Both the position numbers and the translations under genes were made by a program. From DASZTV01 sp036268405 (GTDB lineage: Bacteria > Actinomycetota > Actinomycetes > JAFAQI01): a stretch of DNA of 64,000 bases. The first letter of the stretch is position 1. The number at the start of each line of letters is the position of its first letter. The stretch covers positions 1-64,000 of the forward strand of contig DATAUF010000027.1 in assembly GCA_036268405.1 (NCBI GenBank), written 5' to 3'. Below are positions 53,240 through 62,273 of this stretch, piece by piece. The notes below the pieces were generated by a model. The model did no database searches and had not been told where the DNA came from. It saw nothing but the letters and a program-made list of their open reading frames with translations.

Positions 53240-54066
53240 CCCGCGGACCTGATTGCGGCGACGACCCGAACCGCGTCGGCGCTGGCAGCCGGCTCATGGA
53301 CTCGAACTCCCCACACCCCAGCGTCCGCCACAAGTGCGGTGATCGCGGTCGTGGCGGCTTCGCGGTCCGCGACCGGGCGCGGCTGACCATCGGTTGCGAG
53401 CAACGAGCCGAGGAACGACTTCCGGCTGGCTCCGACCAGCACCGGCGGTCCGATGGCAAGGATCCGGTCCAGGTGAGCCAGCAGCGCCCAGTTGTGCTCG
53501 GCGGTCTTGGCGAAGCCCAGCCCCGGGTCGATGATGATCGCGTCTGCAGCAACTCCCGCAGCGACCACGGACTCGGCGCGAGCGGTGAGCTCGGCGCACA
53601 CCTCGCCGACCACGTCGTCGTAGTGCGCACGTGACTGCATGTCCGCACTGTGTCCGCGCCAGTGCATGACGACGTACGGCACCTGCGCTTCCGCTACGAG
53701 CCGCGGCAGGTCGGGGTCGGCAAGGCCCCCTGAGACGTCGTTGATGATCCGGGCGCCCGCAGACAGCGCGGCGGCGGCGGTGCTGCAGTGCATCGTGTCG
53801 ACACTCACCATCACGCCTTCTGCGGTCAGCGCTGCGATGACGGGTACGACGCGGCGCGCTTCCTCGGCCGGGTCCACGCCCTGCGCACCCGGCCGGGTCG
53901 ACTCGCCTCCGACGTCGACGATGTCGGCGCCGGATGCCGCGAGCTCGAGCCCGTGCGTGATCGCGACATCGGTGTCGAAGTGACGACCCGACTCGCTGAA
54001 CGAATCAGGCGTGACGTTGACCACGCCCATGACCACGGTCCGGCCGAGGTCAGGGACCCGACCCAC
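53236..54066 (-). CDS. folP: Dihydropteroate synthase
   Basis: 276 residues from GTG 54066, 2 nt after the ftsH stop. FolP condenses hydroxymethyldihydropterin pyrophosphate with p-aminobenzoate; it is the sulfonamide target. Motifs: VMGVVNVTPDSFSESGRHFD, ADIVDVGGESTRPGAQGVD, VSVDTMHCSTAAAALSAGA, IINDVSGGLADPDLPRL, DPGLGFAKTAEHNWALL and VGASRKSFLG. folE, normally between ftsH and folP in Mycobacterium, is not here. Confidence 0.95.
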   Translation of the reverse strand: MGRVPDLGRTVVMGVVNVTPDSFSESGRHFDTDVAITHGLELAASGADIVDVGGESTRPGAQGVDPAEEARRVVPVIAALTAEGVMVSVDTMHCSTAAAALSAGARIINDVSGGLADPDLPRLVAEAQVPYVVMHWRGHSADMQSRAHYDDVVGEVCAELTARAESVVAAGVAADAIIIDPGLGFAKTAEHNWALLAHLDRILAIGPPVLVGASRKSFLGSLLATDGQPRPVADREAATTAITALVADAGVWGVRVHEPAASADAVRVVAAIRSAG

Positions 54067-54068
54067 GG

Positions 54069-56147
54069 TCAGGCTGTGGTGCCTGGCGCCTGACGGCGGG
54101 TCGCGCGCTTGCGCGGAGCCGGAGCCTCGGGGTCCTTCGCCGTGCGGTTGGCACGACTGCGAGATCCGGCAGCGCTGCGCGCGCCGTTGGCCTTGGCCCG
54201 GGAGCCGTTGCCATTGGTGAGACCGGCGACATCCTTCGGGCCCATCAGCGCGAGCTCCGCGGGGGTCAGCACCGGACGGCGGTTGTTGGGCACCTTGCGC
54301 GCCGTCGCGATCGTCCGGCCCGGCCGCTTCTTGACCGTGGAGAAGATCTCGGAGAGGTCCGACTTGGTCAGGGTCTCCTTGTCGAGCAGCTTCAGCACCA
54401 TGTCGTCGAGGACGTCGCGGTACTGGACGAGGATCTCCCACGCTTCGTTGTGGGCACGCTCGATCAGCTCGCGGACCTCGTCGTCGATCTGTGAGGCGAC
54501 CTCCTCGGAGAAGTCGCGCTCGTGGCCGAGGTCGCGACCAAGGAAGACGTCACCCTCGGTACGGCCGAACTTCAGCGGCCCGAGCTTCTCGCTCATGCCA
54601 TAGGTCATGACCATGGCGCGGGCGGTCGCCGTCGCCTTCTCGATGTCGTTGGAGGCGCCGGTGGTGGGCTCGTGGAAGACGAGCTCCTCTGCCGCACGCC
54701 CGCCGAGGGCGTAAGCCAGCATGTCCATCATCTCGGAGCGGCTCTGGTTGTATTTGTCCTCCTCAGGGAGGACGAGCGTGTGCCCGAGCGATCGGCCACG
54801 CGCGATGATGCTGATCTTGTGCACGGGGTCAGTGTTGGGCAGTGCCCAGGCCACCAACGCGTGACCGCCTTCGTGGTAGGCGGTGACCTTCTTCTCGGTC
54901 TCGCTCATGACCCGCGTCTTGCGCATCGGCCCCGCGGTGACCCGGTCGATCGACTCCTCGAGCAGGACTGTCGTGATCTGCTTCGCGTCGGTGCGGGCGG
55001 TCAGCAGCGCAGCCTCGTTGATGACGTTGGCGAGATCGGCCCCGGTGAAGCCAGGAGTACGTCGCGCGATGACCGCGAGGTCGACCTCCTTGTCGAACGG
55101 CTTGCCCTTGGAGTGCACGCCGAGGATCGCCTTGCGCCCCTCGAGGTCGGGACGGTCCACCACGATCTGCCGGTCGAATCGACCCGGCCGCAGCAGCGCC
55201 GGATCGAGGATGTCGGGGCGGTTGGTCGCCGCGATGAGGATGACGCCGCGGTTGACGTCGAAGCCATCCATCTCGACGAGCATCTGGTTCAGCGTCTGCT
55301 CGCGCTCGTCGTGACCGCCGCCGAGGCCCGCGCCGCGGTGACGACCGACGGCGTCGATCTCGTCGACGAAGATGATCGCGGGCGCGTTGGCCTTCGCCTG
55401 CTCGAACAGGTCGCGCACCCGGGAGGCGCCGACACCGACGAACATCTCGACGAAGTCCGAGCCGGAGATCGAGTAGAAGGGCACGCCGGCCTCGCCGGCG
55501 ACCGCTCGCGCGAGCAGCGTCTTGCCCGTGCCCGGCGGACCGTAGAGCAGCACGCCCTTGGGGATCTTGGCTCCGACCGCCTGGAACTTGGCCGGGTTCT
55601 CGAGGAACTCCTTGATCTCCTGGAGCTCTTCGATCGCCTCGTCAGCGCCGGCGACGTCAGCGAAGGTGGTCTTCGGGGTGTCCTTGCTCACCAGCTTGGC
55701 GCGGGCCTTGCCGAACTGCATGACACGGCCGCCGCCCTGCATCTGGTTGAGGAAGAACATCATGATCGCGATGACGATCACGAACGGCAGCAGGTTCTCG
55801 AGCAGCGTGACGAAGACGTTGCCGTGGTCGACCTTGACGTTGAAGGTCGCCTTGGACTCGTTGAGCGCGGTGACCAGAGGTACGTCGTAGTTGACCGTGT
55901 AGGACGAGACGACCTTCTGCGCACCGTCGATCTTGTCGCCCTGGCGCAGGGTGACCTGGATCTCCTGCTCCTTGTCGAGCACGGTCGCGCTCGACACCTG
56001 GTGGTTCGCGATCGCCTGCTCGATCCGCGGCAGCGGGACGCTTTTGTAGCCGCCTCCCGCCGTGGCGACCTCAAGCAGGCCGAAGACGACGAGGATCGCC
56101 AGGACAACCCAAAGGAAGGGCCCCCGGAAGGTCCGTCGAACGTTCAT
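54069..56147 (-). CDS. ftsH: ATP-dependent zinc metalloprotease FtsH
   Basis: 692 residues. FtsH is a membrane-bound AAA+ protease. Two membrane helices (FLWVVLAILVVFGLLEVATA and ENLLPFVIVIAIMMFFL) flank an extracytoplasmic domain. AAA motifs: Walker A LYGPPGTGKTLLARAVAGEA, Walker B IIFVDEIDAVG and SRH region IAATNRPDILDPALLRPGRFD-like. The zinc site HEGGH is in TAYHEGGHALVAWALP. The C-terminal ~60 residues are Lys/Arg/Ala-rich with a long basic tail. Confidence 0.97.
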   Translation of the reverse strand: MNVRRTFRGPFLWVVLAILVVFGLLEVATAGGGYKSVPLPRIEQAIANHQVSSATVLDKEQEIQVTLRQGDKIDGAQKVVSSYTVNYDVPLVTALNESKATFNVKVDHGNVFVTLLENLLPFVIVIAIMMFFLNQMQGGGRVMQFGKARAKLVSKDTPKTTFADVAGADEAIEELQEIKEFLENPAKFQAVGAKIPKGVLLYGPPGTGKTLLARAVAGEAGVPFYSISGSDFVEMFVGVGASRVRDLFEQAKANAPAIIFVDEIDAVGRHRGAGLGGGHDEREQTLNQMLVEMDGFDVNRGVILIAATNRPDILDPALLRPGRFDRQIVVDRPDLEGRKAILGVHSKGKPFDKEVDLAVIARRTPGFTGADLANVINEAALLTARTDAKQITTVLLEESIDRVTAGPMRKTRVMSETEKKVTAYHEGGHALVAWALPNTDPVHKISIIARGRSLGHTLVLPEEDKYNQSRSEMMDMLAYALGGRAAEELVFHEPTTGASNDIEKATATARAMVMTYGMSEKLGPLKFGRTEGDVFLGRDLGHERDFSEEVASQIDDEVRELIERAHNEAWEILVQYRDVLDDMVLKLLDKETLTKSDLSEIFSTVKKRPGRTIATARKVPNNRRPVLTPAELALMGPKDVAGLTNGNGSRAKANGARSAAGSRSRANRTAKDPEAPAPRKRATRRQAPGTTA

Positions 56148-56297
56148 AGCTCCTGCTCGGCGCGGCGTATCGGGACAGGTGGCGCTGTCTCACCAGATTT
56201 CGGGCTCAAGCCGCGTCCACCGACCCTACGACGGTACACCGGGCTGCTTACGGCCGTCGCCTGCACGCAGCGGCCGTGGAGGGCCTGCCGCAAAGAG

Positions 56298-56906
56298 CTA
56301 GTGCGTGTAGACCTCGGGCCGCAGCGTGCCGACGTACGGCAGCTCGCGATAGCGCTGGGCGTAGTCCAGGCCGTACCCGACGACGAACACGCTCGGGATG
56401 TCGAAACCCATGTAGGCAACAGGCACCTGCACCTGGGCCGCCTCAGGCTTGCGCAGCATCGCCACGACCTCGACCGACCGGGGATGCCGCGACATCAGGT
56501 TGCGCAACAGCCAGGACAGCGTCAGTCCCGAGTCGATGATGTCCTCGACCACGATGACATCGCAGTCGGTGATGTCGCGGTCGAGATCCTTGAGGATCCG
56601 TACGACGCCGGAGGACGACGTCGCCGAGCCATACGACGAGACCGCCATGAACTCCATCGAGACCGGGATGGTGAGTGCCCGAGCGAGGTCTGCCATCACC
56701 ATGACGGCGCCCTTGAGGACGCCCACGAGCACGATCTCCCGCCCGGCGTAGTCGGCATCGATCCGCGCCGCAAGCTCGGCGACCTTATCCGCGATCTGCT
56801 CGGCGGAGACCAGCACCGACTCGATGTCCGGGTGCAGCGTCGTGGGAGGGATGGCGATGGTCTCCATCGGATGAATCGACTCCACGGGCAGCAATGGTGC
56901 GGTCAT
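56298..56906 (-). CDS. hpt: Hypoxanthine phosphoribosyltransferase
   Basis: 202 residues. Salvages hypoxanthine and guanine with PRPP. The PRPP-binding motif is VIVVEDIIDSGLTLSWLLRN; SYGSATSSSGVVRILKDLD and VGYGLDYAQRYRELPYVG are the loop and purine-binding parts. The ATG at 56906 overlaps the tilS stop by 4 bp. The tilS-hpt-ftsH order is conserved in many bacteria. The 150 bp between hpt and ftsH hold no gene. Confidence 0.95.
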   Translation of the reverse strand: MTAPLLPVESIHPMETIAIPPTTLHPDIESVLVSAEQIADKVAELAARIDADYAGREIVLVGVLKGAVMVMADLARALTIPVSMEFMAVSSYGSATSSSGVVRILKDLDRDITDCDVIVVEDIIDSGLTLSWLLRNLMSRHPRSVEVVAMLRKPEAAQVQVPVAYMGFDIPSVFVVGYGLDYAQRYRELPYVGTLRPEVYTH

Positions 56907-57853
56907 CGAAACGAAAGCCTGTCACACGAGCGATGCGCCTCCAACCCCCCGGGCAGGCTCACCGCTCCCTGACCATGCCAGTCGACGACGAGGCCCTCGA
57001 CGGAGGCCACATGGGCGGCGGTCAGCGCACCGGCGGGTGCGCCCGCATCGATCACGGCGCGGCGCAGCACGCGGGTTCGGATGGCGGCAGGAAGTTCCCG
57101 CAGCACCATCACATCGGTCGCGTCGGTGATCTGCGCCGCCCACATGTCGAGAGCGTCGGCGTCGGCGCGCAACATCCCCGCCGACCGGGCGAGCGCCTCC
57201 GGGACACCCGGTCCCAAAGCGTCCTCCAACGCAGGCATCGCTGAGAGCCGCACCCGTACCCGCGTGAAGTCGTCGCTGGTGTTGTGGGGGTCCTGCCACG
57301 GCTCGAGGCCGAGCGCTTCGCATGCCGCCACAATGGTCGCGCGGCGCAGCCCGAGCAGCGGCCGTACGAACAGCCCGCGACGTGCCTGCATGCCGGACAG
57401 CGATCGCGCACCCGAGCCACGCGCCAGCCCGAGCAGGACCGTCTCCGCCTGGTCATCGAGAGTGTGGCCGAGTGCCACGGCGACAGCGCCGCGCTCACCG
57501 GCGACGCGTCCGAGTGCCTCATAGCGCGCGGCACGCGCGGCAGCCTCGGGACCCGACGGATCCGCGGGATCGACGGTGACGCGAGCGACCTCGACAGGCG
57601 TGAGCCCCAGCTGCTCGCAGGCGTCCGCCGCAGTTCGGGACTGCTCGGCCGATGCGTCTTGCAGGTTGTGGTCGACGATCACCGCGCCGGCCACCCGACC
57701 ACTGCGCGGTGCCTCAACAGCCAGCGCCGCTGCGAGAGCGAGAGAGTCCGGACCGCCGCTGCACGCGGCCAGCACCAGCGCACCTTCGGGGAGATCGACG
57801 ATGGACGCGCGCACCGCGCGACGCACCGACGCAACGGCGGGATGCATCCTCAT
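56903..57853 (-). CDS. tilS: tRNA(Ile)-lysidine synthetase
   Basis: 316 residues from ATG 57853 (MRMHPAVASVRRAVRASIVD). TilS modifies C34 of the CAU-anticodon tRNA-Ile so that it reads AUA. The PP-loop SGGPDS is at residues 32-37, and ALGHTLDDQAETVLLGLARG follows. The C-terminal part is shorter than in E. coli TilS, as in other actinobacteria. It is 16 bp after the metalloprotease gene and overlaps hpt. Confidence 0.94.
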   Translation of the reverse strand: MRMHPAVASVRRAVRASIVDLPEGALVLAACSGGPDSLALAAALAVEAPRSGRVAGAVIVDHNLQDASAEQSRTAADACEQLGLTPVEVARVTVDPADPSGPEAAARAARYEALGRVAGERGAVAVALGHTLDDQAETVLLGLARGSGARSLSGMQARRGLFVRPLLGLRRATIVAACEALGLEPWQDPHNTSDDFTRVRVRLSAMPALEDALGPGVPEALARSAGMLRADADALDMWAAQITDATDVMVLRELPAAIRTRVLRRAVIDAGAPAGALTAAHVASVEGLVVDWHGQGAVSLPGGLEAHRSCDRLSFR

Positions 57854-57869
57854 CGGCGGCCGTTGCGGA

Positions 57870-58964
57870 TCAGCCGACGACGGCGCCACGGCCGTCGACG
57901 CGCTCGAGCCACGACGCCGGTTCGCGGATCTCCGCGCCGGTGGGCAGCATCTCCGGTGTCGACCACACGACGTTGAGGCCCGCCATCCCGATCTCGTCGA
58001 TGACAGCACGGACGAACCGGGCGCCTTCCGCGTACTGCTTCATCTTCATCTCGAGACCCATGACGCGACGGACAACCTTCGCCATCGGGCCGGCCTCTCT
58101 GCGACGTACGTCGAACCGTGACCTGATCACGTCGACGCTGGGTACGACGGCCGGCCCCGCAAGATCCATCACGACGTCGGCGTGGCCTTCGAGCAGGCTC
58201 ATCAGGCCGGTGAGCCGGTCGAGGATCACTCGTTGCTCAGGGGTCTGTACGAGCTCGACGACACTCAGATCACTGCGACCGCGCGCGACATCGACCAGAC
58301 CTGACAGCACGCCGCGCAGCCTCGACATGATCGCGGCGGTGTCGAGCTCGGCGGCCAGAAGGAACTCGCGCAACAGCCCCTGCACGTGGGCGTGTAGCCA
58401 GGGCGCGGCGGCGAACTGCGTGCGGTGGGTGACCTCGTGCAGGCATACCCAGAGCCGGAAGTCCCCCGGGTCGACACGCAGCGCCCGCTCTGCCGCGACG
58501 ATGTTGGGCGCGACGAGAGTGAGCCGGCCCGGGGCGTGTTCATCCGGGGAAGTCCGTGGCGGGCCCAGCAGCTCGAACTGACCGAGCACCCGCGTTGCCA
58601 GATAGCTCAAAAGGACGCCGACCTCGATACCGGTTGCCTTCGCCGCGACGGACTGGACGACGGCCCCGGGTGCGGCAGCGCCCCGCTTCTCGAGCAGGGC
58701 ATCGATGAGCGGGTCCGCGAGCAGCGCGAAGCTGTCGACGTTCGCCTGGATCCAGGCTGGTCGGTCGACGACCACCGTCAGCGCGCTGTCCGGGGCAACG
58801 TCGAGACCGGTGACGCTGGCGACGTGCTCGTCCGCCCGGTCAGCCTTGCGGCGCAGATCCTCGACGGTGGCAACCGCTTCGGTCAGCGGGATGCGCGGAC
58901 CGGGCGGGACGAGCCGGGAGCCGGTCACGGCTGCCAGCCGCCAGTCGATGACCTGCATGGTCAC
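57870..58964 (-). CDS. DUF2342 zinc-dependent metalloprotease-like protein
   Basis: 364 residues from GTG 58964. The zinc motif HEVTH is in LWVCLHEVTHRTQFAAAPWL. It has the Coenzyme F420 biosynthesis-associated/DUF2342 fold: ALTVVVDRPAWIQANVDSFA, RLTLVAPNIVAAERAL and a C-terminal half with VMDLAGPAVVPSVDVIRSRF. Function not established; a homolog sits in the same place in Mycobacterium (Rv3626c). It lies between dacB and tilS on the same strand. Confidence 0.87.
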   Translation of the reverse strand: MTMQVIDWRLAAVTGSRLVPPGPRIPLTEAVATVEDLRRKADRADEHVASVTGLDVAPDSALTVVVDRPAWIQANVDSFALLADPLIDALLEKRGAAAPGAVVQSVAAKATGIEVGVLLSYLATRVLGQFELLGPPRTSPDEHAPGRLTLVAPNIVAAERALRVDPGDFRLWVCLHEVTHRTQFAAAPWLHAHVQGLLREFLLAAELDTAAIMSRLRGVLSGLVDVARGRSDLSVVELVQTPEQRVILDRLTGLMSLLEGHADVVMDLAGPAVVPSVDVIRSRFDVRRREAGPMAKVVRRVMGLEMKMKQYAEGARFVRAVIDEIGMAGLNVVWSTPEMLPTGAEIREPASWLERVDGRGAVVG

Positions 58965-58980
58965 AGTGTCGCGTGAGAGG

Positions 58981-60357
58981 TCAACTGAGTGCCGCGAGGC
59001 TCGATGTGATGCGGTCCAGGCCCTGCTCCACGGAGTCCTCGGTGCCGGAGCCGGACGTGAGGAACGCGAACGCGAGCAGCCGTCCGGCCCGGTCGACGAC
59101 GAGCCCTGCGAGGCCGTCGACGTCGGTCAGCGTCCCGGTCTTGGCCCGCACGACACCCCCGCCGTCCTTCGCCCCGTGAGCGCGGTAGCGGTCAGCCAGC
59201 GTCCCGGTGAAGCCTGCGACCGGAAGCCCCTCGACGATCGGCGCGAGAACCGGATGCTGACCAGCGGCCGCTGTCCGCAGGACGGCCACCAACGTTGCTG
59301 GATCGATGAGGTCGTCGTGGGACAGGCCGCTGGTGTCGTGCAGGGTCAACGACGACGTGGGAACGCCTAGCTCAGCCACCTGCCGCAACACCGCCGCTGC
59401 CGCGCCGGTGAAGTCCGCGGGCATTCCCTCCTGCTTCGCAACAGCACGTCCCAGCGCCTCAGCGAGGTCGTTGTCGCTTGCGGTCAGCATCCGCTGGACC
59501 AGCTCCGACAGCGGGGGCGACGACACGGACGCAAGCGGCGCCGCGGCGCCGGGTGCGGCTTCCTGCTTTATCGCGCCGTCGACCGCGACGCCGTCGGCGC
59601 GGAGCATCGCCGCGAACGCGCTCGCGGCTTGACCTGACGGATCCATCGTTCGGGGAGAGTCGAAGTCGGCGGGGTGCCGTCGCCCGCCGTCGAGCTCCAA
59701 GGCGCTCGGCGGAGTGACGTCACCTTCGGACACATAGTCGGCGGACCAACCGTGCGCGAGGGCAGGACCGCTCCACGCGGTGGTGTCGACACGAAGCTCG
59801 ATCGGTACGCCCGGCGTGAGCTGCGACGCCGTACTTGCAGCGAGCTCCGACAGCGAAGCTGGTTGCGGATAACCCGGCACCACCGGCGAGCTCACGGAAC
59901 GCACCAACGTCGGGTCGCCGCCACCGACGAGATAGACGGTGTTGCCCAGTTGCTTGGTGGTCGTGTGGAAGCGATAGTCCAGGCCGAGTGACTGCAATGC
60001 GGCTGCGGCGGTCAGCAGCTTCGTCGTCGATGCCGGTGCCATTGCCATCGCGGCATCGTGCGACCACAGCGTCGTACCACTCGAGACATCGATGACCGTC
60101 CCCGTGAGGTGTTCGCCGTTCGGCACCTTCGCAACCGCGGCAGCGATCGCAGCCCTCACGTCCGCGGCCGGCGGCAATACGGCAGCCGGATCGAGAGCAG
60201 CCAGGACGGCTGGCCGAACCGACATCTGCGTCGGCGACGGCCGCGGAGACGGCGCGGCGGACGGCTGGCCGTCGTGCTGCCGCTCAACCGCCGTGAAGAC
60301 GGCGGCACCCGTCACCGCGGTCGCGACCACGAGGGGGATGACGTTGCGCCAGCGCAC
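58981..60357 (-). CDS. dacB: D-alanyl-D-alanine carboxypeptidase/endopeptidase (PBP4 class, S13)
   Basis: 458 residues from GTG 60357. One N-terminal anchor (VIPLVVATAVTGAAVFTAVE). The serine-protease-like triad motifs of S13 peptidases: SxxK at PASTTKLLTAAAALQSLG, SxN at TASDNDLAEALG and KTG at VRAKTGTLTDVDGLA. It trims D-Ala from peptidoglycan peptides outside the membrane. A TAGTCT box lies 8 nt before the GTG. It is divergent from ppa by 49 bp. Confidence 0.94.
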   Translation of the reverse strand: MRWRNVIPLVVATAVTGAAVFTAVERQHDGQPSAAPSPRPSPTQMSVRPAVLAALDPAAVLPPAADVRAAIAAAVAKVPNGEHLTGTVIDVSSGTTLWSHDAAMAMAPASTTKLLTAAAALQSLGLDYRFHTTTKQLGNTVYLVGGGDPTLVRSVSSPVVPGYPQPASLSELAASTASQLTPGVPIELRVDTTAWSGPALAHGWSADYVSEGDVTPPSALELDGGRRHPADFDSPRTMDPSGQAASAFAAMLRADGVAVDGAIKQEAAPGAAAPLASVSSPPLSELVQRMLTASDNDLAEALGRAVAKQEGMPADFTGAAAAVLRQVAELGVPTSSLTLHDTSGLSHDDLIDPATLVAVLRTAAAGQHPVLAPIVEGLPVAGFTGTLADRYRAHGAKDGGGVVRAKTGTLTDVDGLAGLVVDRAGRLLAFAFLTSGSGTEDSVEQGLDRITSSLAALS

Positions 60358-60365
60358 GTGGAGGC

Positions 60366-60371
60366 AGACTA
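60366..60371 (-). promoter_or_regulatory. -10 hexamer of likely leaderless promoter (dacB)
   Basis: TAGTCT on the minus strand ends 8 nt before the GTG at 60357. Confidence 0.5.
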
Positions 60372-60406
60372 GTGAGCGGTCCTGTCAGTCGATCGAGGAG
60401 TCTCGC

Positions 60407-60913
60407 GTGGAGTTCGACGTCACCATCGAGATCCCCAAGGGGCACCGCAACAAGTACGAGATGGACCACGAGACGGGCCGCATCCGCCTCGACCGGACGC
60501 TGTTCACCTCCACGCAGTACCCCGCGGACTACGGATTCGTGGAGGACACGCTCGGCGAGGACGGCGACCCGCTGGACGCGCTGGTCCTGCTTCCCGAGCC
60601 CACGTTTCCGGGCTGCCTGATCCGCTGCCGCGCGATCGGGATGTTCCGGATGACAGATGAGAAGGGCGGCGACGACAAGGTCCTGTGCGTCCCCGCCAAC
60701 GACCCGCGCCAGGAGCACCTGCGCGATATCCACCACATGCCGGAGTTCGACAAGCTCGAGATTCAGCACTTCTTCGAGGTCTACAAGGACCTCGAGCCCG
60801 GCAAGAGCGTCGAGGGCGCCACCTGGGTCGGCCGCGACGACGCCGAAGCCGAGATCGAAGCCTCGCGGGCCCGCCTCGCGGCAGACCCGACAGCAATCCC
60901 CAGCCACCGCTAG
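60407..60913 (+). CDS. ppa: Inorganic pyrophosphatase
   Basis: 168 residues from GTG 60407 with GAGGAG 6 nt upstream. Soluble family I pyrophosphatase: VEFDVTIEIPKGHRNKYEMD, TLFTSTQYPADYGFVEDTLG, the metal-binding signature EDGDPLDALVLLPEP and KVLCVPANDPRQEHLRDIHH. It hydrolyses pyrophosphate and drives biosynthesis. The longer frame upstream overlaps dacB on the other strand. Confidence 0.96.
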   Translation: MEFDVTIEIPKGHRNKYEMDHETGRIRLDRTLFTSTQYPADYGFVEDTLGEDGDPLDALVLLPEPTFPGCLIRCRAIGMFRMTDEKGGDDKVLCVPANDPRQEHLRDIHHMPEFDKLEIQHFFEVYKDLEPGKSVEGATWVGRDDAEAEIEASRARLAADPTAIPSHR

Positions 60914-61005
60914 CGCCCATGCGCTAGGTCAAAACCGAAAGACGCAACTACGCAGGGGTGGATTAGCCACCGGTCGCCTTTCGCTGCCCCGAAGCCATTT
61001 TCGAT

Positions 61006-61051
61006 GCGAGGGCGGATATTCGGTCATAGATGACCGTTATCCAGCCCTCGC
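61006..61051. repeat. REP-like palindromic element, copy 3
   Basis: A 46-nt palindrome with outer arms GCGAGGGC/GCCCTCGC and inner CGGTCAT/ATGACCG around a 2-nt loop. It is the most regular of the three copies. Confidence 0.88.
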
Positions 61052-61169
61052 GTAAAAATCAATCCCGCGAAGCCGCACCGGGGAGCGAGCGCCAGCCCCG
61101 AGGCCAAGCCATCCCCTGGTAGTTGCCGCCTTCGATTATGACGTTGACCTTCGAACGATGGCTGGACAT

Positions 61170-61217
61170 GCGACCGCCCGCCGTACCCGGGGAAAGCAGT
61201 ACGGCGGGCGGGGTCGC
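61170..61217 (-). terminator. Terminator after the small membrane protein gene
   Basis: CGCCCGCCGTAC (61175-61186) and GTACGGCGGGCG (61199-61210) form a 12-bp stem with a 12-nt loop; flanking GCGAC/GTCGC extends it with a bulge. It lies 8 bp past the stop codon at 61226. Confidence 0.8.
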
Positions 61218-61225
61218 GTGAGTTG

Positions 61226-61534
61226 CTAGGCGGTCTTGGAACGACCACCGATCGACAGGCTCACACCGAGGTTGGAGACGACGGCGCGGACGAACTCACC
61301 CATGCCAACCAGTACGACGCCGGTGGCGACCGGGTTCATCCATTCGGCGCGCAGCGGCTGACCGAACGCACGGAACACCGAGTAGTTGAGGGCCCACGAC
61401 ACGAGGATCGCGACGCCGACCGAGACGGTCGTCGTCAGAGCCTTGGGGGTCTTCACGGGCAGGATCTCGCCGAGCACCTCGCCGACCACCGCAAGCGCGA
61501 GGGCAAGGCCTGCGAAAACGACGAATGCGTACAT
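61226..61534 (-). CDS. Small membrane protein of unknown function
   Basis: 102 residues from ATG 61534 (MYAFVVFAGLALALAVVGEV). Three predicted helices: residues 1-20, ALTTTVSVGVAILVSWALNY, and VATGVVLVGMGEFVRAVVSN. The short tail ends SIGGRSKTA. No family recognised; size and topology are holin-like, but nothing else supports that. It is divergent from the ECF sigma gene across 142 bp with two inverted repeats, so shared control is possible. Confidence 0.72.
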   Translation of the reverse strand: MYAFVVFAGLALALAVVGEVLGEILPVKTPKALTTTVSVGVAILVSWALNYSVFRAFGQPLRAEWMNPVATGVVLVGMGEFVRAVVSNLGVSLSIGGRSKTA

Positions 61535-61551
61535 CGGATCACTCCATCTCT

Positions 61552-61573
61552 CGCGACACATTGGCGTGTCGCG
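61552..61573. promoter_or_regulatory. Palindrome upstream of the small membrane gene
   Basis: CGCGACAC and GTGTCGCG are perfect 8-bp arms with a 6-nt spacer, in the divergent region between the membrane protein gene and the ECF sigma gene. Operator-like, regulator unknown. Confidence 0.45.
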
Positions 61574-61601
61574 TCACATGGTTGGACTCCTGGGGCCAGC
61601 C

Positions 61602-61647
61602 TTGGTTACAGCGAACCTCCAACGACTTGCTACGCGGCGGTAACCAA
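61602..61647. promoter_or_regulatory. Inverted repeat upstream of the ECF sigma gene
   Basis: TTGGTTAC (61602-61609) and GTAACCAA (61640-61647) are perfect 8-bp arms, 30 nt apart, ending 29 bp before the sigma start. It may be a regulator site; no clear ECF -35/-10 pair was seen. Confidence 0.4.
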
Positions 61648-61676
61648 CAGCACGTGACAGGAGTCGAACACCACAG

Positions 61677-62273
61677 ATGGACGTCGACCCGGCACTGGTG
61701 CGGGCCTGTCAGCGTGGCGAGCGCGGTGCGCTCGACGCGCTGATCCGCGCGACGTACGCCGACGTGTATCGCCTCGCCCGTCGGATGCTCGCCGATCCTG
61801 ACGAGGCGGCCGATGCGACGCAGGAGGTGTTCGTCCGGGTGATGAGATCCGTGGTCGGGTTCCGCGGCGACGCGTCGTTCGGGACCTGGTTGCACCGGGT
61901 GACCGTCAATGTCTGCCTGACCATGCTGAAGAAGCGGTCTCATGCTCGCGAGGCCGGTCTGGTCGCCGGCCGCACACCGTTCGCCATGCCTGACGACGCG
62001 ATCGAGCTCGTCGGGAATGAGGCATCGCCGGATGACCGTGCGGAGACCGCCGATCTGGTCCGGCGCAGTGAAGCCGCGCTTGCGACACTGGCCGAGGACT
62101 CACGTGCCGTGGTCGTGCTCCGGGACATCGAAGGGCTGTCGACGAAGGAGGTGGCCGAGCTGCTCGGCGTCAGCGAGTCGGTCGTGAAGGTCCGGCTGCA
62201 TCGCGCGCACGCGAAGCTGCGAACCCTCGTCCTCGGCGGCGACGGCACAGCCAGCGCGGGAGGAGTGGCGTGA
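61677..62273 (+). CDS. ECF RNA polymerase sigma factor
   Basis: 198 residues. Region 2: VRACQRGERGALDALIRATY, DVYRLARRMLADPDEAADAT, QEVFVRVMRSVVGFRGDASF and GTWLHRVTVNVCLTMLKKRS. Region 4: LATLAEDSRAVVVLRDIEGL, STKEVAELLGVSESVVKVRL and HRAHAKLR. It overlaps the anti-sigma gene as GTGA, so this is a sigma/anti-sigma pair. The target stress is not known. Confidence 0.93.
   Translation: MDVDPALVRACQRGERGALDALIRATYADVYRLARRMLADPDEAADATQEVFVRVMRSVVGFRGDASFGTWLHRVTVNVCLTMLKKRSHAREAGLVAGRTPFAMPDDAIELVGNEASPDDRAETADLVRRSEAALATLAEDSRAVVVLRDIEGLSTKEVAELLGVSESVVKVRLHRAHAKLRTLVLGGDGTASAGGVA

Larger units (their letters stand above)
60914..61225. other. 312-bp intergenic region with repeat and terminator
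   Basis: Between the convergent ends of ppa and the small membrane protein gene. It holds REP-like copy 3 (61006-61051) and a terminator hairpin (61170-61217). No plausible coding frame was seen in the rest. Confidence 0.7.

Noticed and set aside
54522..56972. 816-codon open frame opposite ftsH and hpt
   Set aside because: Shadow of FtsH and Hpt; low-complexity composition and no recognisable domain.
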